From Malurus cyaneus samueli (taxonomy: Eukaryota; Chordata; Aves; Passeriformes; Maluridae): 64,000 nt of DNA. The notes below the pieces were generated by a model, which saw only the letters and a program-made list of their open reading frames with translations, ran no database searches and had not been told where the DNA came from. The stretch lies in contig CM019236.1 of assembly GCA_009741485.1 (NCBI GenBank), positions 49,093,859-49,157,858 of the forward strand, read 5' to 3'. Position 1 is the first letter of the stretch. Each line of letters begins with the position of its first letter. The translations under genes were made by a program, and so were the position numbers. Positions 1-13,060 of this stretch are shown in pieces.

Positions 1-644
1 AAACTACAGTCTGTTCCACCTCCATTCACAGCAGTGAAACATCCAGCAAGAAGTGAGGAAGCACAAGCATCTTCTGACCAGTCTGATAACTATCTTTTTC
101 CATTGAATGGTCCTAGCCTGTCTGGGGCTGGCATGATGGCTGCTTTGTCCATTCCCATCCTCTCAGATCACCGTGGAACAGCAGGGAAAAAAATATGGTC
201 ATGTTGTTCCTCCTCACTGCACTGTAACTCTCATTTTCTCAGATAGAATAAACAGCACAGCAGTATTTTCTTAGAAATCTCCATCTGCTGCAGTTGCATG
301 GTTCTGCCATAAAAAAAGTGGGAAAACACTAGATACATGCTGTCTGACTTTCTTTCAGTATCCTATGTGATTGATGATTTGCTCTTTGTGCTAAAAAAAA
401 TAAAAAAAAATAAAAAAAAATAAAAAAAAAAAAAATAAAAAAATAACCACAGAAAAGAGCTAAAAAGCTCTCAGCCAGTAATTTTTAAAACTAAATTGTG
501 TCTGAAGAGTTGAAGGAAGTCTTTGGAAAAGTCAAAGGGCCTGATTGTTGGAGAATATCTCAAGAAATGAATGAGATTTTTCGAGTTAGCCAAGAGATTT
601 TTATGCCCTGTTCTTATTATCTGTAATAAGAATTAAAAACTCAA
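1..644. other. AT-rich non-coding flank
   Basis: I see no gene here. The stretch is AT-rich, holds only a 70-codon open frame without recognisable features, and contains one A-rich simple repeat annotated separately. It ends at the left boundary of the duplicated segment, in a short T-run followed by CCTTG. Confidence 0.6.
393..444. repeat. A-rich decamer repeat (TAAAAAAAAA)n
   Basis: Three to four tandem units of one T followed by nine or more A residues, then less regular A-rich sequence. This is a low-complexity microsatellite, probably expanded by slippage. No retrotransposon body is visible next to it. Confidence 0.9.
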
Positions 645-2269
645 TTTTCCTTGATAGTTTATAAGAATCACAGTTAGTTCACATTTTCTTTTGTCTGTCT
701 CCTAGCTCTGCTCAATTTCTTCTCAGTTTCAAATGACTGTAATGCCAAAGGAAGATGTCTGGATTTGGCTAAGTTTCACTGAATGTTCACATGGCTTTTG
801 GAATCTAGATGGCAAGCAGATCTTTAACCTTCTCAAGCCAAAAATAAAAATTGCAAAAGAAGTTTGAGTAAACCTCCTCCTGCAAGGGAAATAAACAACT
901 TCTGTGAGAGTCTTGACACTGAGACAGCTTACATACTAAAAGCAATCTGCAGGAGCTTTTTGGATGTGGGGTGGTTTTTGCTTGTTTTGCTTTGTTTTGT
1001 TTTTCTTTTTGACTAGAAGCAGGTGGTTGCGTATAATGCCAGCTGGAAATAAAAGTCCATACTTATGATATACATCAGCAGAAATGAGGAAAGAGCTGGC
1101 ATGATCAAGAAAATGTTCTATGTTAATTCAACTTTAAATTGAAGGATTCTTTATCTTTCATGTTAAAATAGGCTATAGAAAAGTACAAAAGAACAGACTT
1201 TTGACTCATAATTTGATTATTTGATTTATTCAACTGTACCAAATTGTCATGAAGCAGAAGTGTTGAATTAAGAGACTGAAAACAGGTTGCTACTGTAGTC
1301 AGGCAATATAAATCAGAGAAATCCTCTTGACACCATTCTGTTGCTCCTGGTTACACTAGAAAATTTGATAAATGAATCTAGGTTTTTTACTTTCTACTAA
1401 GTAGGCTACAGTGGAAATAAGCAGAACTTATGTTTTAATTATTTCTTATCTTGTGGCATACTTTTTACTCTGGATTGCTTTAATATTTACACTGCTAACT
1501 GAGCTGCAGAACATGAAAATATACATCCTGGAAGAAAAGGAAAAAAGGCAAATGTAAATCTGTAACCTTGAAGAAGTCTGCCTATTTGTACTCATGGCAT
1601 TTGCAAATCAGCAACATCACCTCCTCACACTGTAGCCAAAAACAATGGATTTAAAGCATTGTGCATAAGCTGTGTAGCATCTGTGAAGAAGGTTGTCACT
1701 CTGTACACACATTAGTAATTTTGATCTTTCAGAAAACAAATATTGCTTCTTAATGAAATCATGATGCCATTTGATACTGAAAGCAATAGTTTGGCTTCAT
1801 TACATTGGCACTGTCTAAGTAGAAGTAAATTGTAACACTGATCTGTTGAGCTTACAGCCATATGTAGAAGTTGGCTTTTGAGCAAGTACACGTTGATAAC
1901 CAAGTTTCTCATGTTTGTGGCAGGGATGCCATAGTGCAGATAATTAAAATTATTCATCACACTTACTGAAATCTGTTTGCAAGCACATGTAGTTCATATG
2001 TACATGTTTGATGTGTTGAAAAAAAAATAGTTATATTTGTTTTTTCTTTCTTTACTTCAAGTATTAAATGTATATTGTTTTCAAAACAGTGAACAAAGTT
2101 AACATAAAAATTGCTGTAATTTATTTTAATATATATGATCATGGTATGGATGGAAATGAAAAACAGCCTTGTTGTCATGATCCATGGAGCACGTGACAAT
2201 TCAGGTTGGTCCATTAAACTTGCCTCATGTTTTGAGCAAAAACATGCTAATATAATGGAAAAAAAAAGG

Positions 2270-2302
<33 letters not shown>

Positions 2303-5193
2303 TTGTTTGTCAGACAGTGTTCCTGAATGTCATTTTTAAATGTTACTTAGGGCTTATGTCATGATTTGTGTCATACTTATCCACAATGAAACCCAAATAA
2401 ATAATTCCATGGAGTGGCAAAATTTACTTGAGCAAGTGAAAGAAATTAACATTGCTTCCCCGTGCTAGCTGATCACCGTTTTCCCCAAGGTGTAGCACAG
2501 GAAACTAAGATAAGAAGGATACAATTTTCTTAAATACCAGACTTGAGCTCCTTAGTGGCAGGTCTTCACACGAAGTTAACTTCCCACTCCTCTTGAACTT
2601 GAGAGTCTATACTCATACAGTGAGAAGGAAATACTCCACGCAGGTATTTTTCATCTGCTCACTCTCCTCCTTCATTGCCTATGAAACCCTCAAACATAGA
2701 GAAAAAATCTAGGTCTCATTCATACATGTTTTGGGGGTTTATCCCTACAAACAATCAGTCAGCCTGTTCCCTCACTTTCACTCTTACAGTGTGTTTCAGG
2801 TAATTGAGAGGGTACCAATGAGGCAAATGTTCAAAACAAAACAAAAAAAAGCATTGCATATTAAAACCGCATGGAGAGAACAGCAGAAAAGACAGATTTC
2901 ACCAGCTGTGTCTCTTGGAAGGCCATCAGCCACTGAAAATCTGCATCTGAAACATGATTTACTGAGAAAACATCACTATTCAAATACCTCTGTACTACAA
3001 AAATAATGCGTGAAAAGTAGATTCTGCTGAGCCTGAAACATCATTCAGCCACCACAGACTTGCCATCATCTACCAAATCTACATCAATCAGCTCTGAAGA
3101 GGGACACAGCTGTAATCTAAACTAATTCTCCACCCGTTTTTCCATAGATAGATACTTTTACCAAACAGCAAATTTTGTTTTGGTTTCTGGAAAAATTTGG
3201 ATTAACGTTAATCACCCATGTAACCATTATATTCTAACTAGCATCCTGTTCACTAGAAGGGAAAAGAGTTATTATTGATATGTTCAGGAAAGAAGAAGCA
3301 GCTTGAAATCCTGATAGATTGTTCAGAGCAGAGAAAGACAGGGCTGAATCTGAGCTCTCCTATGCCTCCTGAAATCTGTTTTATCCTCCTGTCCTGTGCA
3401 TTGACACCTCCAAAAGATCTTCGATATACTTGCACCACTGTATCCTCTTCTGGAGCAGAAATGTCAAACACAGATGCAAATTGGGATCAAATTTTACTAT
3501 TGATTTGATTCCAATAATGATTGCTTTATGACATGATCTTTATATAAATCGTTGACAGTCTAGATGAACTGCAATACTGCCTTCAGTAAGAAGAAAAAGA
3601 GACATTGCACCTAGCCACATGCATGGAGAAACAGAGATTTTGCCCAAAAGATTCTCCACCCTACAGACTAAACTATAGCAAGAGTAGAACTTTTTCTGTA
3701 TCACAGGTCTATTGATAATTTCCAGTTCTTATCAGCAGAAGAGAAGCTATAGTTTTCTCCATTGATGAACCAGGTAGAGAAAAACACCAACGACATCAGG
3801 CAATACACTGACATATTATTACATAGTTTTTTAAAAAATTGTAAAATTTATTAACAACTTCTTAACAGACAAACACATTAAGAATTTTACCACAAGTATC
3901 CACAAAATTTTCTACAAGCACAGCCACTTTCAAAAACTTTTTAAAATATTTATACTTTTGCAATGCCAGATGTAGAGGATATCGCCGCAAATTAGTGAGC
4001 CCTATTGATACAACAGACAACTTTTAAATAAAAAAAAACTTGGCAGCCAAAGTCTTTATTTTACAAGTCGATGAATTTAATATTTTTGTATTTTTAAAAT
4101 TTGGTGGGAATGTTGAAAATCTCACTGTCTACAAGAAACTCAACACACAGAGACTGAGTAGTCTAATTACAAGAACTGAGTTATACTCACATGGGGAATC
4201 GCTTCGCGAGTGCAATTTTCTGCTTGGTTTAAAACCTTTCCCAACATGCAGCTGTAGTGTGAATGCTATTAAAGAAGGTTTTGTTCATCTCTCTAGTACT
4301 AATCTGAGACTGAGGAAAAGGGTGATAATTCATATGGAAAGCAATAAATAAAGTGTGAAAAGGTGCGTGATTTAGTAAAACACATGAGTTATTGCAAAGG
4401 GAACTGGCCTTTCTTCTACAATGTTTCTGTCTACAGGCCTCAGTAGCCAATCTGGGAGATTTGGTCTTAATTCCTTCCTCCTAGATAGAAGATAATCTCC
4501 TGGAAAGCCTATTTTGCCTCTGTTCTTGGAAGATAAATTTCAATCTTAGTAAGCAATGGAAAACAACAAACAGTAGAAGCCTAACACAAATGCAGAACTG
4601 GATAGAAACACATGAATAGAAGCTTCAAAATACTTAAAAGGTTATGTTACACTGTACTTGACACATTGTCTAAGTAGTTCTCTGAAATTATTTGTTGCAG
4701 GATCTGGGTATTAATTAATAGCTAGGGCGATTCAAGTAGTTAAACTGGTAATCACCAGCTGGAATTAATCTATTTACCTCATGCAGCCCCTGGTGGAAGT
4801 TATATTATTTCTGAGATATTGTTTCCAGTAAAAATTCCTATTTATAGTAATTGCAACAGCAAACTGACAGAGGACACCACTTATTTTATTATAGGAAAGG
4901 AAAAATGTAATAAATTTAATCGTATTACTATATGTGCTGAGAGCTCTTGGCTGTATGTACAAACGATAATAAGATTATATTCCTTATCTAAATTGTCGCT
5001 ATCAGTACAACCAAACATCTCCACTTAATTATCTATTCCAGTCTTTTATGCATCTGTGCAGATGCAACCAGTTATAATGCACTGCAAATTAACATTTGCT
5101 TTCAAATACAACAGGCATGCATGCAAAGGGGTGAGAGGCCATGCAGGCTTCAATTACAAAACAAACATTTGCACTTAATGGGCCTTACAAATT
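645..5193. repeat. Tandem duplication, copy A (~4.5 kb)
   Basis: This segment repeats head to tail at 5202-9692. Matching landmarks run in the same order through both copies. They include the start motif TTTTCCTTGATAGTTTATA, the 30-A run at 2270-2299 (copy B 6838-6867), the motif GGATTAACGTTAATCACCC near 3200, and the end motif GGGCCTTAC near 5180-5190. Differences are mostly single-base gains or losses, often in homopolymers, spread along the whole length and present as apparent errors in both copies. No gene is recognisable inside. The short open frames are not conserved between the copies, because the indels shift them. Copy A carries about 36 bases (about 5013-5048) that copy B lacks. It could be a true recent duplication read with noisy long reads, or an assembly artefact. 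Confidence 0.95.
2270..2299. repeat. Poly(A) run, 30 bases
   Basis: An uninterrupted 30-base A run preceded by a shorter A-rich stretch. The equivalent run in copy B has the same length. No CR1, SINE or processed-gene body is recognisable upstream, so I treat it as a simple homopolymer rather than a retroposon tail. Confidence 0.9.
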
Positions 5194-5201
5194 CTCTGAT
5201 T

Positions 5202-6837
5202 TTTTCCTTGATAGTTTATAAGAATCACAGTTAGTTCACATTTTCCTTTTGTCTGTCTCCTAGCTCTGCTCAATTTTCTTCTCAGTTTCAAATGACTGTA
5301 ATGCCAAAGGAAGATGTCTGGATTTGGCTAAGTTTCACTGAATGTTCACATGGCTTTTGGAATCTAGATGGCAAAGCAGGATCTTAAACCTTCTTCAAGC
5401 CAAAAATAAAAATTGCAAAAGAAGTTTGAGTAAACCTCCTCCTGCAAGGGAAATAAACCAACTTCTGTGAGAGTCTTGACACTGAGACAGCTACATACTA
5501 AAAGCAATCTGCAGGAGCTTTTTGGATGTGGGGGTGGTTTTTGCTTGTTTTGCTTTGTTTTGTTTTTCTTTTTGACTAGAAGCAGGTGGTTGGGTATAAG
5601 GCCAGCTGGAAATAAAAGTCCATACTTATGATATACATCAGCAGAATGAGGAAAGAGCTGGCATGAGTCAAGAAAATGTTCTATGTTAATTCAACTTAAA
5701 TTGAAGGATTCTTTATCTTTCATGTTAAAATAGGCTATAGAAAAGTACAAAAGAACAGACTTTTGACTCATAATTTGATTATTTGTATTTATTCAACTGT
5801 ACCAAAATTGTCATGAAGCAGAAGTGTTGAATTAAGAGACTGAAAACAGGTTTGCTACTGTAGTCAGGCAATATAAATCAGAAGAAATCCTCTTGACACC
5901 ATTCTGTTGCTCCTGGTTACACTAGAAATTTGATAAATGAATCTAGGTTTTTTACTTTCTACTAAGTAGGCTACAGTGGAAAATAAGCAGAACTTATGTT
6001 TTAATTATTTCTTATCTTGTGGCATACTTTTTACTCTGGATTGCTTTAATATTTACACTGCTAACTGAGCTGCAGAACATGAAAATATACATCCTGGAAG
6101 AAAAGGAAAAAAGGCAAATGTAAATCTGTAACCTTGAAGAAGTCTGCCTATTTGTACTCATGGCATTTGCAAATCAGCAACATCACCTCCTCACACTGTA
6201 GCCAAAAACAATGGATTTAAAGCATTGTGCATAAGCTGTGTAGGCATCTGTGAAGAAGGTTGTCATCTTGTACACACATTAGTAATTTTGATCTTTCAGA
6301 AAACAAAATATTGCTTCTTAATGAAATCATTGATGCCATTTTGATACTGAAAGCAAATAGTTTGGCTTCATTACATTGGGCACTGTCTAAGTAGGAAGTA
6401 AATTGTAACACTGATCTGTTGAGCTTACAGCCATATAGTAGGAAGTTGGCTTTTGAGCAAGTACACGTGATAACAAGTTTCTCATTGTTTGTGGAGGGAA
6501 TGCCATAGTGCAGATATATTAAAATATCATCACACTTACTGAAATCTGTTTGCAAGCACATGTAGTTCATATGTACATGTTTGTGTGTGAAAAAAAAATA
6601 GTTATATTTGTTTTGTTCCTTTCTTACTTCAAGTATTAAATGTATATTGTTTTCAAAAAGTGACAAGGTTAACATGAAAAAATTGTGCTGTAATTTATTT
6701 TAATATATATGATCATGAGTATGGATGGAATGAAACAGCCTTGTTGTCATGATCCATGGAGCACGTGACAATTCAGGTTGGTCCATAAACTTGCTCATGT
6801 TTGAGCAAAACATGCTAATATAATGGAAAAAAAAAGG

Positions 6838-6870
<33 letters not shown>

Positions 6871-9692
6871 TTGTTTGTTCAAGACAGTGTCCTGAATGTC
6901 ATTTTAAAAGTTACTTTAGGGCTTATGTCATGATTTGTGTCATACTTATCCACAATGAAACCCAAATAAATAATTCCATGGAGTGGCAAAATTTACTTGA
7001 GCAAGTGAAGAAAATTAACATTGCTTCCCCGTTGTAGCTGATCACCGTTTTCCCCAAGGTGTAGCACGAGGAAAACTAAGATAAGAAGGATACAGTTTTC
7101 TTAATACCAGACTTGAGCTCCTTAGTGGCAGGTCTTCACACGAAGTTAACTTCCCACTCCTCTTGAACTGAGAGTCTATACCATTACAGTGAGAAGGAAA
7201 ATACTCCAGCAGGTATTTTTCATCTGCTCACTCTCCTCCTTCATTGCATGAAACCCTCAAACATAGAGAAAAATCTAGGTCTCATTCATACATGTTTTGG
7301 GGTTTATTATCCCTACAAACAATCAGTCAGCCTGTTCCCTCACTTTCACTCTTACAGTGTGTTCAGGTAATTGAAGGGGATACCAATGAGGCAAATGTTC
7401 AAAACAAAACAAAAAAAAAGCATGCCATTTAAAACCGCATGGAGAGAACAGCAGAAAGACAGATTTCACCAGCTGTGTCTCTTGGAAGGCCATCAGCACT
7501 GAAAATCTGCATCTGAAACATGATTACTGAGGAAATCATCACTATTCAAATACCTCTGTAACTACAAAAAATTAAGTGGTGAAAAGTAGATTCTGCTGAG
7601 CTTGAAACATCATTCAGCCACCACAGACTTGCCATCATCTACCAAATCTACATCAGGATCAGCTCTGAAGAGGGACACAGGCTGTAATCTAAACTATTTC
7701 TCCACCCGTTTTTCCATAGATAGATACTTTTACCAACAGCAAATTTTGTTTATGGTTTCTGGAAAAATTTGGATTAACGTTAATCACCCATGTAACCATT
7801 ATATTCTAACTAGCATCCTGTTCACTAGAAGGGAAAAGAGTTATTATTGATATGTCAGGAAAAGAAGAAGCAGCTTGAAATCCTGATAGATTGTTCAGAG
7901 CAGAGAAAGACAGGGGCTGAATCTGAGCTCTCCTATGCCTCCTGAAATCTGTTTTATCCTCCTGCCTGTGCATTGACACCTCCAAAAGATTTCGACATAC
8001 TTGCACCACTGTATCCTCTTCTGGAGCAGAATGTCAAACACAGATGCAAATTGTGATCTAAATTTTACTATTGATTTGATTCCAATAATCTGCTTTATGA
8101 ATGATCTTTTAAATCTGATTGACAGTCTAATGAACTGCAATACTGCCTTCAGTATGAGAAGAAAAAAGAGACATTGCACCTGCCACATGCATGGAGAACA
8201 GAGATTTTTTGCCCCAAAAGATTCCTCCACCCTAAGATTACACTATAGCAAGAGGTAGAACTTATTTCTGTATCACAAGGTCTATTGAGTAATTTCCAGT
8301 TCTTACAGCAGAAGAAGCTACTAGTTTTCTCCATGATAACCAGGTAGAGAAAAACACCACGACATCAGGCAATCACTGACATATTCATTACATTTTTTTT
8401 AAAAAATTGTAAAATTTATTAACAACTCTTAACAGACAAACACACTTAAGATTTTTACAAGTATCCAAAATTTTCTACAGCACAGCCACTTTCAAAAACT
8501 TTTAGAAATATTTATACTTTTGCAGATCCAATGTAGAGGATTCGCCACACAGTTAGTAGCCCTATATTGGATACAACAGACACTTTTAAATAAAAAAAAA
8601 ATCTTGGCAGCCAAAGTTTATTTTAAAAAGTCTGAATTTAATATTTTTGTATTTTTAAAATTTGGTGGGAAGTTGAAAATCTCACTGTCTACCAAGTAAA
8701 CTCAACTCACAGAGACTGAGTTATTCTCAATTACAGACACTGAGTTATTCTCACATGGGGAATGCTCGCAGTGAATTTTCTGCTTGGTAAAACCTTCCCA
8801 CATGCAGCTGTAGTTGACATGCTATTAAAGAAGGGTTTTGTTCATCTCTAGTACTATCTGAGACTGGAGGAAAGGGGTGATAATTCATATTGGGAAAGCA
8901 TAAATAAAGTGTGAAAGTGCTGGATTTAGAAACACAGAGTTATTGCAAAGGAACTGGCCTTTCTGTCTACAATTTTCTGTCTACAGGCTCAGTAGCCATC
9001 TGGGAGATTTGGTCTTAATTCCTTCCTTCCTAGATAGAAGAAATTCCTCATGGAAAGCCTTATTTTGCCTCTGTTCTTGGAAGGATAAATTTCAATCTTA
9101 GTAAGCAATGGGAAACAAAATACAGTAAGAAGCTAACAAAATGCAGAACTGGATAGTAACAATGAATAGAAGTTCAAAATTACTTAAAAGGTTATGTTAC
9201 ACTGGTACTTGACACATTGTCTAAGTAGTTCTGAAATTATTTTTGTTGCAGGATCTGGTTTATTAATTAATAGCTAGGGGATTCAAGCTAGTTAAAGCTG
9301 TAATCACCAGCTGGAATATCTTATTTACCTCATCAGCCCCCGGGTGGAAGTTATATTTTTCTGAGATATTTTCCAGTAACTTTCCTATTTATATAATTCA
9401 ACAGCACAAGTGACAGAGGACACACTTATTTTATTATAGGAAGAAAATGATAATAAATTTAATCTATTACTATAGCTGAGAGCTCTTGGCTGTATGTACA
9501 AAGATTAATAGATTATATCCTTATCTAAATTGTCGCTATCAGTACAACCTGCATCTGTGCAGTGCACCAGTTATAATGCACTGCAATTAACATTTTGCTT
9601 TCAAATACAACAGGCATGCCATGCAAAGGGGGTGAGAGGCAATGCAGCTTTCCAAGTTACACAAACATTTGCACTTTAATGGGCCTTACTGA
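5202..9692. repeat. Tandem duplication, copy B (~4.5 kb)
   Basis: Second copy of the 645-5193 segment in the same orientation, starting about 8 bases after copy A ends. Small indels relative to copy A are frequent. Towards the right end (about 9370-9600) copy B has lost more bases, including a block of about 36 bp. A 152-codon frame on the minus strand (6217-6675) has no intact counterpart in copy A and is most simply an accident of the indels. No gene is supported here. Confidence 0.95.
6838..6867. repeat. Poly(A) run, 30 bases (copy B equivalent)
   Basis: The same 30-base A run as in copy A, offset by about 4568 bases. Identical length is notable because long homopolymers are normally the least accurate part of noisy reads. 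Confidence 0.9.
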
Positions 9693-12099
9693 ATTTTTCG
9701 TTGGCTTTTATGGGTTTGGCAGGCTGTCACATTTTCTTAAAGGATATCAGATCATCCCTGCCTGGCTTGGAGAAGGCATAGCTGTCAGTTAGAAACACAA
9801 ACACAAGGCTGTAACTCAGGAATTCCTCACCGTAATCAAAACCCCTGGGCCTCTAACTCTCTAGAGAGTACAATAACATTTACCTTTCAAAAGGAAGATT
9901 CTGCCATTTCTCTGAGGATTATAAAGCCAAGGAGTTATGGCTCACCCATACCTGTATAAGGAATGATAATTATGATGGAGGTTGGTATCAAACAAAGAAA
10001 ACCTTTTTTTAAGAAAGCCGTGCTGCTCAAAGTGCTCCAGATGAACACTTCTCTTGGCAATGTGGTCACAGCAGTGGTCTGCCCAATGGTCAGCATTTCC
10101 AGCAGTTCTAACTTAAAGGATCTTGCAAAGCAGTGGCAGTATATGAAAGAAAATTGTCATGAGAGATGCACACCAACTAGATTCTGTCTTTGTGCAGTTC
10201 AGTGGTACATTGCATGAAAGGACCTCTTAATGCCTCACTAAATTAGTGGCTTTGCAATGCTTGAAAAACATTTTTATCTCCTAAAGCATCTATGAAGATC
10301 TGTGTCTTTGATTACAGATGAGAAATGATGAAATGAATGGAAACCACACATCAATTGTCAAATGTCACACCAAGCACTCAAACTATTACTGCTACAAAAA
10401 ACATTTCTGTATGGTCCTTATACAAGACCACAAAAACTTGGTCCCATGATTTCTCCGCTCTCTGATCCAAGTTTCTTGAAAGAAATATAGTATTTCCATG
10501 GGTTCTCCAACTCTTTAATAGATAAAGTAACAAGCACATACTTTTCAAATTAGTGCTGCCACTGTTTATCATACAGAATTTGTCCTGACATAACTCTATT
10601 TGCCACAACATTGAGTTGTGGCCAACCTCATCTTTGTCTTTTAATCAAGGTTGTTTTGCTTATACATGAGCCAAACACTTGAAACTTCCCCAAACCCAGT
10701 TTCCTCTTTAGAACCGAAGCCAGAAGATTTTGCTGTGAATATCAGTGAAGCACATTTCATAATTAACAAATGGTTACTGCCTTGAGTCCAGCAGTCACTG
10801 GGAGCTATTTCTGAGGTACGAGCCAATCTGGTATGATAAAAAGTAACAATATCCTTGGAACCAGTACCTCCATTTTATCTTTCAAGACGTCCATCAATTC
10901 AAGACACTGAAAGGTGTGTTTCCAAGTAATTTAGAACTGAAGGAAGTATTTGCTGGAAGTGCCTGCCATCTTAAGAACTGCATAGAAAAAGGCATGGGAG
11001 AAATCAATTTAACCCTTTAAGGGTTAAATTACTCAAGCAGAAACCTAAGCCTCTACAAGCAAAAGTGTAAAACAAAATAAAAATTTTGGTGGTTTTTATG
11101 CTGTAAGAATAAAAAGTCAGAAAGATGAAAAAGAAATGTACTTGTGGACAAGAAAATTATTTTCTCAGTGTGATAAAATGCTCCCTCCAGATCCTCCAGA
11201 TCCTGTATCAACACAAGGATTGTCCTGCATCCTTGTTCAAAAAGGAGATCTACAAAACACCTCATTTTAATACAAATACTTTCTTAATATACATTCTATT
11301 ATGTTTAAAACATCAACCCTTCCTGGATTTTCAATGGCTGTTGTAATTGTTTTTCATATAAATTGATTTTAATTGTGACACTGTTCTGCTACAGCCCTAA
11401 TGTCTGTGTCCTTCTGAATTGTCAGTTACTTAAATGAAGAAATAAAGGCTTGAAAGCACATTGTTGTAATTGATTTCTATGTTTCAATTATCTTATCAGA
11501 AATCAAGTTATGAGTTTCATCTGTTGAGTCACAAAGAATACTTTCCTTAAAAAAAGAAAAAAATAAACATAAAAATCCATGACTGTTTCACTTGTGTTCT
11601 TTAAGACAAAAGTTTGAGGCTGTCATTACAATCCTCTGGTACAGTTTTGGAAATATGCATTGCATTTTCAGTGAGTATATTGATTATAAAGAAAAGTTAA
11701 TTTCTTAAATATTACAATAAAGTTGCTTTTCTTCATGCATTATCTAGTTTCCCCCAACTAGGATTAATACTTGCCATGTCAGTATCACCTCCCAGGCTGC
11801 CCTTTCCTCGCACTTTCCAACTAGGATGTGACTGGTAAGTTCCACACGTGATGTTCCCATTGAGTCCCATTGAGTACCATCAAATGTAAGGATTTTTCCC
11901 AGTGCTTTCTTCCCAGGCAAATGTGGTCAGACAGAATCTGGGTGTCGAGGAGCTGCTGACCCAGAAGATTTTAGCTGGTATCTTCCACATTGCAAACCCT
12001 TTAACTGCAGTCCACTTCTACTTTTACTGGTCATTGCCAAAGAGGAGAAACATCTGCCCCCACAGGGGGAAAGAATTTGATTTGCTTTGGAGATGGATG
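9693..12099. other. Unique non-coding DNA
   Basis: No gene or recognisable transposon is visible. Open frames are all under 85 codons, overlap on both strands and show no domain. A near-perfect palindrome at 11006-11030 is listed separately. At 11861-11880 there is a minor tandem repeat of about 10 bases (CCCATTGAGT twice). Confidence 0.55.
11006..11030. repeat. 25-bp palindrome
   Basis: Two 12-base arms (AATTTAACCCTT and AAGGGTTAAATT) are perfect reverse complements around a single central T. It could form a cruciform or a dyad-symmetric protein-binding site. Either role is inference, and short AT-rich palindromes also arise by chance. Confidence 0.85.
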
Positions 12100-13060
12100 T
12101 GATGTCAGCCGTGAGCCAGACCTGCTCTGTGAGGTACTTACACATTTGAGCTCCATTTTCACGCTGATATCTGCCTTCCAGACAACAGCTGGAACAGTTC
12201 CAGTGGCAACCAGCCTATGGGGAGGGCTTCTAGAGGGGCATGGATAGCAGACAGGAGCATCTGAGTCAGAGACAAACCTTGGGATAAGTGAGCTATGGAA
12301 TGGTTTCTAACAGCAAAATCCCTTACCTAGTGGAAGCAGGTGCCAGAGGCACTTATTAGAGCTCTGGGACAACTCAGACAAGTCCTTGGTGACAAGTGCA
12401 AAGCACCGATCCAGAGCAGAAGACTAAAAAATTAGGGGAGAAGTGCCTTGCAGAAAGGCCCAGCAGAGTGTAAAGAGGCACAAGCAGTGGTGTGGCCAGA
12501 ACATGAGCTGCCATGGCCCGTCACAACAGACTGAAACTGAGCCACACTCAGCGCTCATCCCCGACACTGGCAGAGTGTACCCAGCCTGGCTCAGCCTGAA
12601 GGGTGTGTGTAAGGCCTGGGGAGTCGAGTCTGGCTTTGGTTAGCGCTGGTTCCTGCTTCAGGGGCTGCTGGAGGCAGCTCTTGGTGCCATCCCTGGAGCT
12701 CCCTGTGTTTGCCCTGCCCCACCTGGCACAGCAGCCAGGCTCTGCGGGATGTTGGCAGCGGGGTGAAGTGGTGGCCAGCAGGAAGCCAGACTGCCTTCTG
12801 TAAGAGCCTGTCTAACCCAGCTGGTTCTCAGGACTTCAAAGCGCAGCATGCCTACCACAGAACAGGAAAGGAAGAGCTCCCAGATGCCCAAAAGCCCAAA
12901 GATTTCCCCACCCCACAGTCTCCCTGACATCCTCTCCACAGCTCACACCATTCCCAGCAGAGCAGGGGACGGCAGGGAAAGGGCCTAGAGCTGTAGATGG
13001 TGACTGCCAGCATGACAGCTGGGCAGCCCTTTTACACAGCCATCCTGATATTCTCAGTCT
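12100..13060. other. GC-richer non-coding patch
   Basis: This stretch is clearly richer in G and C than the DNA on either side, especially 12440-12960. CpG is not dense, so it is not a typical CpG island. Several overlapping frames of 60-95 codons occur on both strands, as expected when stop codons become rarer, and none has a recognisable domain. It may be an old, unrecognisable repeat or a retained exon-like region. I cannot assign a function. Confidence 0.5.

Noticed and set aside
6217..6675. 152-codon minus-strand frame in duplication copy B
   Set aside because: Copy A has no equivalent intact frame. The frame exists because of one-base indels and includes translated low-complexity sequence.
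12603..12939. Cluster of overlapping frames in the GC-richer patch
   Set aside because: Frames overlap on both strands, as expected where GC content lowers stop-codon frequency. None stands out over the others.
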